Shown here: positions 51,095 through 55,905 of the stretch, piece by piece | Position numbering within the stretch: position 1 is the stretch's first letter | Layout: each line of letters opens with the position of its first letter | Source: Bacteroidota bacterium | Lineage (GTDB): Bacteria; Bacteroidota; Ignavibacteria; UBA10030 | Assembly (NCBI GenBank): GCA_025454835.1 | Contig: JALONQ010000017.1 | Location: 1 to 55,905 of the forward strand | Direction of reading: 5' to 3' | Length of the DNA stretch: 55,905 nt | Program-made: the position numbers and the translations under genes | The notes under the pieces: generated by a model | What the model was told of the DNA's origin: nothing | The model's input: the letters and a program-made list of their open reading frames with translations, nothing else | Databases searched by the model: none

Positions 51095-53200
51095 GTGGCA
51101 CAGGCAACGACCAAAGACTATTCGGCCGACCGTATCCGGAATGTTGCGTTCGTCGGGCACGGCGGCTCTGGCAAGACCTCGCTTGTGGAATCCATGCTCT
51201 TCGTCTCCGGCACGACGACTCGCCGCGGGCGCGTCGAGGATGGCAACACGGTCTCCGATTACCATCCGGACGAGGTTGAGCGCAAGATCTCCATCAACGG
51301 CTCGCTCCTTCATGTCGACTGGAAGGGGATGAAGCTCAACATCCTCGATACGCCCGGCTATTCCGATTTCACGGGTGACGTCATCAGCTCGGTCCGGGTC
51401 GCCGACACCGTCGCGCTGCTCCTGAAGTCGGTCGAAGGTGTCGAGGTCGGCACCGAGGTCGCTTGGACCTACGCACAACAGCAGGGCCTTCCGGTCTTCA
51501 TCGTGGTCAACAAGGTCGACAACGAGAATGCCGAAGTCGATCACGCCGTTGCGCGTGCGCGAGAGCGGTTCGGCCATGACGTCGTCCGCATCCACTTGCC
51601 GGTGAACGCCGGCCTCGGATTCGACGCCATCGTGGACCTGTTGCACATGAAGCTGCTCACGTTCTCGAAGGACGGCGCCGCGGTCACGGTCGGCGACATC
51701 CCGGCCGACCTGAAGGAGCAGGCCGATCATCTGCATGAAGAGCTTGTGGAGAAGATCGCGGAGACCGACGAAGCGCTCATGAACAAGTTCTTCGAAGAAG
51801 GGACGCTGGGCGAGGCCGACATGGAATCGGGTCTTCGCGCAGCCTTCCTGCAGCGAAAGATCTTTCCCGTGTTGTGCACCTCGGCGGCAACTGGAGCCGG
51901 GCTCGCCCCTTTGATGGACCTCCTGGTGCAGGTTGCGCCTTCTCCGCTGGACCGCGGACCGGTGACCGCTCAGCACCTGGAGACGAAAGAGGCGGTGACG
52001 ATCGCCCCCGATGCAGCGGCTCCCGCATCGCTGTTCGTCTTCCGGACCGTATCGGAAGAACACGTCGGCGAGCTCTCCTTCTTCCGCGTCTATTCGGGCG
52101 CCGTTCAGGCAGGCATGGACCTCATCAATGAAGCCAACGGTAAATTTGAGCGTTTGGGCCAGCTGTTCGTGATGAACGGGAGGGACCGCAAAGAGGTGGG
52201 CCGTCTCGTCGCGGGCGACCTTGGGGCTGTCGTGAAGTTGAAGGACACGCACACGAACAACACGCTGAGCGCCAAGGGATTGCCGGTCACATATACCCCG
52301 ATCTCCTTTCCCGAGCCGGTCATCCGCATGGCGATCCGGTCGAAGTCCAAGGGCGACGAGGACCGCATGTCGACAGGTCTGCATGCCCTTCATGAGGAAG
52401 ACCCGACGTTCGTGATGCACGTCGACGGCCAGTTAAGCCAGACGATCATCGCAGGACAGGGAGAACTGCATCTGCTCATCGTGACCAAGCGCCTGAAACA
52501 GAAGTACGGCGTCGAGGTTGAACTGGCGGAGCCGAAGATACCCTACAAGGAGGCCCTCCGGTCGACGGTGGCCGAGATCGAATACAAGCACAAGAAGCAG
52601 ACCGGCGGCCGCGGGCAATTCGGACATATTTGGATCAAGCTCGAGCCGCTGCCCCGCGGCACGGGCTTCGAGTTCGAGGATGCCGTGGTCGGCGGCGTTG
52701 TGCCCGGTCGGTTCGTTCCGGCGGTGGAGAAAGGCGTCATCGAGACGATGCAACGCGGCGTCATCGCCGGCTACGAGGTCGTCGATGTCAGAGTGACGAT
52801 CTTCGACGGTTCCTACCACTCTGTCGATTCCGACGAGCATTCGTTCAAGATCGCCGGAGCGATGGCGTTCAAGAAGGGCTTCCTCGAAGGCCGGCCGATG
52901 CTCCTGGAGCCGATCGACGAGATCACCGTCACGGTCCCCGAAGAATACATGGGCGACGTTATGGGAGATATCTCGGGACGGCGCGGCAAGATCCTCGGCA
53001 TGGAAGCCGACGGTCACTACCAGATCATTCGCGCGCAGGTTCCGCTGGCCGAGATCCACAAATACTCAACGATCCTCCGATCGATGACGCAGGGCCGAGG
53101 CGTGTATCGCACCAAGTTCTCTCACTATGAAGAGGTTCCCCGCGAACAGGCAGAGAAGATCGTCGCCGCCTACGAGAAATCGCGGGCCGAGGGCGAATGA
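51095..53200 (+). CDS. Elongation factor G-like protein (EF-G2 family)
   Basis: A translational GTPase with 701 residues and the five EF-G domains. The P-loop is GHGGSGKTS (residues 21-29), not the AHIDAGKTT of canonical EF-G, and NKVD is in place of NKMD. Switch II reads DTPGYSDF, with Tyr89 where EF-G has the catalytic His; switch I reads ERKISI instead of ERGITI. These changes mark the EF-G2 group, some members of which are poor or non-GTPases. Domain IV retains GGRGQFGHIWI. GTG 51095 follows AAGGAG. Confidence 0.92.
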   Translation: MAQATTKDYSADRIRNVAFVGHGGSGKTSLVESMLFVSGTTTRRGRVEDGNTVSDYHPDEVERKISINGSLLHVDWKGMKLNILDTPGYSDFTGDVISSVRVADTVALLLKSVEGVEVGTEVAWTYAQQQGLPVFIVVNKVDNENAEVDHAVARARERFGHDVVRIHLPVNAGLGFDAIVDLLHMKLLTFSKDGAAVTVGDIPADLKEQADHLHEELVEKIAETDEALMNKFFEEGTLGEADMESGLRAAFLQRKIFPVLCTSAATGAGLAPLMDLLVQVAPSPLDRGPVTAQHLETKEAVTIAPDAAAPASLFVFRTVSEEHVGELSFFRVYSGAVQAGMDLINEANGKFERLGQLFVMNGRDRKEVGRLVAGDLGAVVKLKDTHTNNTLSAKGLPVTYTPISFPEPVIRMAIRSKSKGDEDRMSTGLHALHEEDPTFVMHVDGQLSQTIIAGQGELHLLIVTKRLKQKYGVEVELAEPKIPYKEALRSTVAEIEYKHKKQTGGRGQFGHIWIKLEPLPRGTGFEFEDAVVGGVVPGRFVPAVEKGVIETMQRGVIAGYEVVDVRVTIFDGSYHSVDSDEHSFKIAGAMAFKKGFLEGRPMLLEPIDEITVTVPEEYMGDVMGDISGRRGKILGMEADGHYQIIRAQVPLAEIHKYSTILRSMTQGRGVYRTKFSHYEEVPREQAEKIVAAYEKSRAEGE

Positions 53201-53218
53201 TCCACGGGTTTCGGCGTC

Positions 53219-53260
53219 GCGGGCCCTGGTGGAACTGCCATCAGGGCCCGCCGCCGTTTT
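53219..53260 (+). terminator. Intrinsic terminator of the EF-G2 gene
   Basis: GCGGGCCCTG (53219-53228) pairs with CAGGGCCCGC (53242-53251), extended inward by GTGG/CCAT with one wobble, giving 14 bp. CGCCGTTTT follows. uvrA starts 16 bases later. Confidence 0.8.
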
Positions 53261-53275
53261 CATCGACTTCCGCGT

Positions 53276-55905
53276 ATGCCATCATCCCGTCCGTCTCGCG
53301 GCGCAGGCCTTGACCGGCTCACGATCCGCGGTGCACGCGTCAATAATCTCAAGAACATCTCGCTCGACCTGCCCCGCAACGCCCTGATCGTCGTCACCGG
53401 CGTGAGCGGATCGGGCAAGTCGAGTCTCGCCTTCGACACGATCTATGCCGAAGGCCAGCGCCGCTACGTTGAGAGCCTTTCGTCGTACGCCCGTCAATTC
53501 CTCGAGCGCATGGAGAAGCCCGACGTCGACCTCATCCAGGGGATCAGTCCGGCCATTGCCATTGAACAGAAGACCACTTCGCGGAATCCACGCTCGACCG
53601 TGGCCACGACCACCGAGGTGTACGACTACTGCCGCCTTCTGTTCGGCCGCATCGGCCGCACGATCTGTCCCTCCTGCGGCTCCATCGTCCGTCGGGATAC
53701 CGTCTCCACGGCGGTCGACCGGCTTCATGAGCATCCGGAAGGGACCAAGCTTGTCGTCACATTCCCGCTCCACGAACACTCCGGCCGTTCGCTCCCCGAA
53801 GAGATCGCCGTGCTGAAACAGCGCGGTTTCTTCCGGCTGTGGAAGGCCGGAGAGATCATCGACCTCGAACGCGGACCGATACCAGGACGCTCGAAGAAGG
53901 GCTTGGCGGTCGTGGTCGACAGGTTGGCGATCCGGCGGAACGACAATGAGTTCCGCACGCGCTTGTCGGACTCGATCCAGACGGCCTTTGTCGAGGGTGG
54001 CGGGTACGCGAGGGTCGAATTGCCCGACCCCGCAACGAGCCTGACCTTCACCCAACACCTCGAATGCCCGAATGACGGGACGAAGTTCGAAGAACCCGAC
54101 CCGCGGATGTTCTCGTTCAACAATCCGGTCGGCGCGTGTCCGGAGTGCCAGGGATTCGGCCGCGCTATCGGCATCGACATGGACCTCGTCGTGCCGGACC
54201 CGTCGAAGACCCTGCGGCAAGGCGCTGTGGTGCCTTGGTCGTTTCCCCGATGGCGGGAATACTATCTCGAACTCCTGAAGGCGGCTCCGAAGAACGGACT
54301 TCCGCTCGATGTGCCGTGGCGAGACCTGTCCGCCGCCCACCAGGCATTGGTGCAGCAAGGCGGGCAGGGGTTCGACGGACTCAGGGCGTTCTTCGCCTAT
54401 ATCGAAAAGCGTTCCTACAAGCTTCACTACCGCGTCTTCATGAGCCGGTTCCGGGGTTACACGACCTGTCCGTCCTGCCAAGGCTCCCGGCTGCGACGGG
54501 AGGCGTTGAATCTGCAGGTCGGAGGCAAGACGATTCACGACGTCGTCCAAATGACCATCGACGGCGCAAAGACCTTCTTCGAAGGGCTTGAGTTGACGCC
54601 GTTCGAGCACGGCGTTGCCCGCCGCGTCGTGGAAGAGATCCGCAAGCGACTGAAGTTCCTCTCCGACGTCGGCATCGGCTACCTGACGCTCGACCGCTTG
54701 TCGATGACACTGTCCGGCGGCGAAAGCCAGCGGATCAACCTGGCGACATCGCTCGGCTCGTCCCTGATGGGATCCCTCTACGTGCTCGATGAGCCCAGTA
54801 TCGGTCTCCACCCCCGCGACAGCCAGAGGCTCATTGCCATGCTCCGTTCGCTCCGCGATCTGGGCAATACGGTGATGGTCGTGGAGCACGACGAAGAGAT
54901 GATGCGGTCCGCCGACGTTGTGGTGGATCTTGGACCGAAGGCCGGCGAACTGGGCGGAGAAGTGGTCTTTGCCGGACCGACGAGCGAGCTCCTCTCGATG
55001 GGGAAGGGATTGACGGCGGACTACCTGTCGGGACGACGGTCGATCCCCGTGCCATCGCATCGCCGTCCGGACCCGGAATCATCCATTTTCATCCGCGGCG
55101 CATCCGAGCACAACCTGAAGTCCATCGATGTCCGGATCCCTCTGGGCATCTTCGTGTGCATCACCGGCGTCAGCGGATCGGGCAAAAGCACGCTCGTGCA
55201 CAACATCCTCTTTGCGGGGTTGCAGAAACTGAAGGGTGGATTTGAGGGTTCGGTGGGCAAGATGAAGGGGATCGAAGGGGCGGAACGTGTCGACAGAGTG
55301 GAGTTGGTCGATCAATCGCCGATCGGCCGAAGTCCGCGGTCCAATCCCGTCACGTACATCAAGGTCTTCGACCTCATTCGGGACCTGTTGGCCTCCACGC
55401 CGGCGTCGAAGGTGAAGGGTTTCAAACCCGGGCATTTCTCATTCAACGTGCCGGGCGGACGCTGTGAGACGTGCGAAGGGGACGGCGTGCAGCGGATCGA
55501 GATGCAGTTCCTGGCCGATCTCTACCTGACCTGCGAATCGTGCAAGGGAAAGCGGTTCAAGCAGGACGTGTTGGACATCCGATTCCGCGGAAAGAACATC
55601 GACGACGTTCTGGGAATGACGGTTGCGGAGGCCATTCGGTTCTTCGGGGCTGAGGGGCAGGGAAGGAAGGCGGCGGCGAAGCTGAAGGTGCTGGAGGACG
55701 TCGGTCTCGGCTATGTCCGGCTCGGCCAGCCTGCCACGTCGCTTTCGGGAGGGGAGGCCCAGCGCGTGAAGCTGGCCGCCCACCTGGCCAGCCCTCCATT
55801 CGACCGTCACACCCTCTTCCTTTTCGACGAGCCGACAACAGGGCTCCATTTTGACGACATCGCAAAGCTGATCGGGTGCTTCAACGCCTTGATCGACGCC
55901 GGGAA
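53276..55905 (+). CDS. uvrA: Excinuclease ABC subunit A (partial, runs off the window)
   Basis: This is the damage-recognition ATPase of nucleotide excision repair, with 876 codons visible. The two Walker A motifs are GVSGSGKSS (residues 42-50) and GVSGSGKST (631-639). Zinc cysteines are in [26 protein letters not shown] and CETCEGDG...CESCKGKRF. The first signature and Walker B are [12 protein letters not shown] and [13 protein letters not shown], the second [12 protein letters not shown] and [12 protein letters not shown]. The insert SPPFDRHT before the second Walker B resembles Bacteroidota UvrA. The start is ATG 53276; only the end of the protein is missing. Confidence 0.95.
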   Translation, partial: MPSSRPSRGAGLDRLTIRGARVNNLKNISLDLPRNALIVVTGVSGSGKSSLAFDTIYAEGQRRYVESLSSYARQFLERMEKPDVDLIQGISPAIAIEQKTTSRNPRSTVATTTEVYDYCRLLFGRIGRTICPSCGSIVRRDTVSTAVDRLHEHPEGTKLVVTFPLHEHSGRSLPEEIAVLKQRGFFRLWKAGEIIDLERGPIPGRSKKGLAVVVDRLAIRRNDNEFRTRLSDSIQTAFVEGGGYARVELPDPATSLTFTQHLECPNDGTKFEEPDPRMFSFNNPVGACPECQGFGRAIGIDMDLVVPDPSKTLRQGAVVPWSFPRWREYYLELLKAAPKNGLPLDVPWRDLSAAHQALVQQGGQGFDGLRAFFAYIEKRSYKLHYRVFMSRFRGYTTCPSCQGSRLRREALNLQVGGKTIHDVVQMTIDGAKTFFEGLELTPFEHGVARRVVEEIRKRLKFLSDVGIGYLTLDRLSMTLSGGESQRINLATSLGSSLMGSLYVLDEPSIGLHPRDSQRLIAMLRSLRDLGNTVMVVEHDEEMMRSADVVVDLGPKAGELGGEVVFAGPTSELLSMGKGLTADYLSGRRSIPVPSHRRPDPESSIFIRGASEHNLKSIDVRIPLGIFVCITGVSGSGKSTLVHNILFAGLQKLKGGFEGSVGKMKGIEGAERVDRVELVDQSPIGRSPRSNPVTYIKVFDLIRDLLASTPASKVKGFKPGHFSFNVPGGRCETCEGDGVQRIEMQFLADLYLTCESCKGKRFKQDVLDIRFRGKNIDDVLGMTVAEAIRFFGAEGQGRKAAAKLKVLEDVGLGYVRLGQPATSLSGGEAQRVKLAAHLASPPFDRHTLFLFDEPTTGLHFDDIAKLIGCFNALIDAG

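Overview
The window is a GC-rich (roughly 60 % by eye), densely packed bacterial chromosome segment that reads as core genome. Every gene I can support lies on the + strand. Several markers point to the Bacteroidota/Chlorobiota/Ignavibacteria (FCB) side of the tree: folK joined to a deoxynucleoside kinase, a pheT - coiled-coil protein - zapA - 6S RNA - rny order, a tiny AURKAIP1/COX24-type basic protein, a Bacteroidota-like UvrA with a short insert before its second Walker B, and a SAM-II riboswitch. An Ignavibacteria/Kapabacteria-like lineage would fit, but no rRNA is present and this is inference. Promoters of sigma70 type with 17-base spacing are visible at several places.

Layout. 1-3.6 kb: end of an unknown gene, tRNA-Ser, gltX, then the folate/nucleotide group folB-folK-dNK and a small membrane protein. 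3.7-7.4 kb: asnS and a NatA/NatB-like ABC export pair. 7.5-14.8 kb: the membrane half of complex I, nuoJKLM-N, with a predicted Na+/H+ antiporter-family gene inserted between nuoM and nuoN. 14.8-20.8 kb: nnr, vanZ, tgt, yajC, ribBA, greA and a CYTH protein. 20.8-21.7 kb: a tRNA cluster (Gly, Cys, Leu) whose spacers are filled with inverted, degenerate seven-base repeats and contain an interrupted tRNA-like relic. 21.7-24.5 kb: a small protein, a POT peptide transporter and an aldo/keto reductase. 24.6-35.2 kb: tRNA-Val, a leader with a terminator, then thrS-infC-rpmI-rplT-pheS-pheT, a coiled-coil protein, zapA, 6S RNA, rny and coaE. 35.1-38.4 kb: an acetylornithine-type aminotransferase, a cysteine-free thioredoxin-fold protein and a zinc-type dehydrogenase. 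38.5-42.1 kb: a SAM-II riboswitch and metH. 42.1-47 kb: gpmA, a DUF309 protein, ferredoxin, metallo-beta-lactamase, Rieske protein, queG and trxB. 47-55.9 kb: sppA, an HU-family protein, a zinc-ribbon/TPR membrane protein, the AURKAIP1-like protein, an S1/P1-type nuclease, YtxH and DUF948 proteins, an EF-G2-like GTPase with an altered catalytic position, and uvrA, which runs off the end.

How it works together. Most of the window is translation machinery (five aminoacyl-tRNA synthetase genes counting pheS and pheT separately, IF3, two ribosomal proteins, five tRNAs, two queuosine enzymes, EF-G2) and energy metabolism (complex I). The most distinctive signals are regulatory RNAs and leader structures: SAM-II before metH, 6S RNA, and terminator-like hairpins inside the 5' leaders of greA, tgt and thrS. 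The other signals of note are the inverted heptad repeats around the tRNAs and some unusual proteins: the antiporter inside nuo, the Cys-less thioredoxin fold and EF-G2 with Tyr in place of His. I see no CRISPR array, prophage, transposase or defence island.
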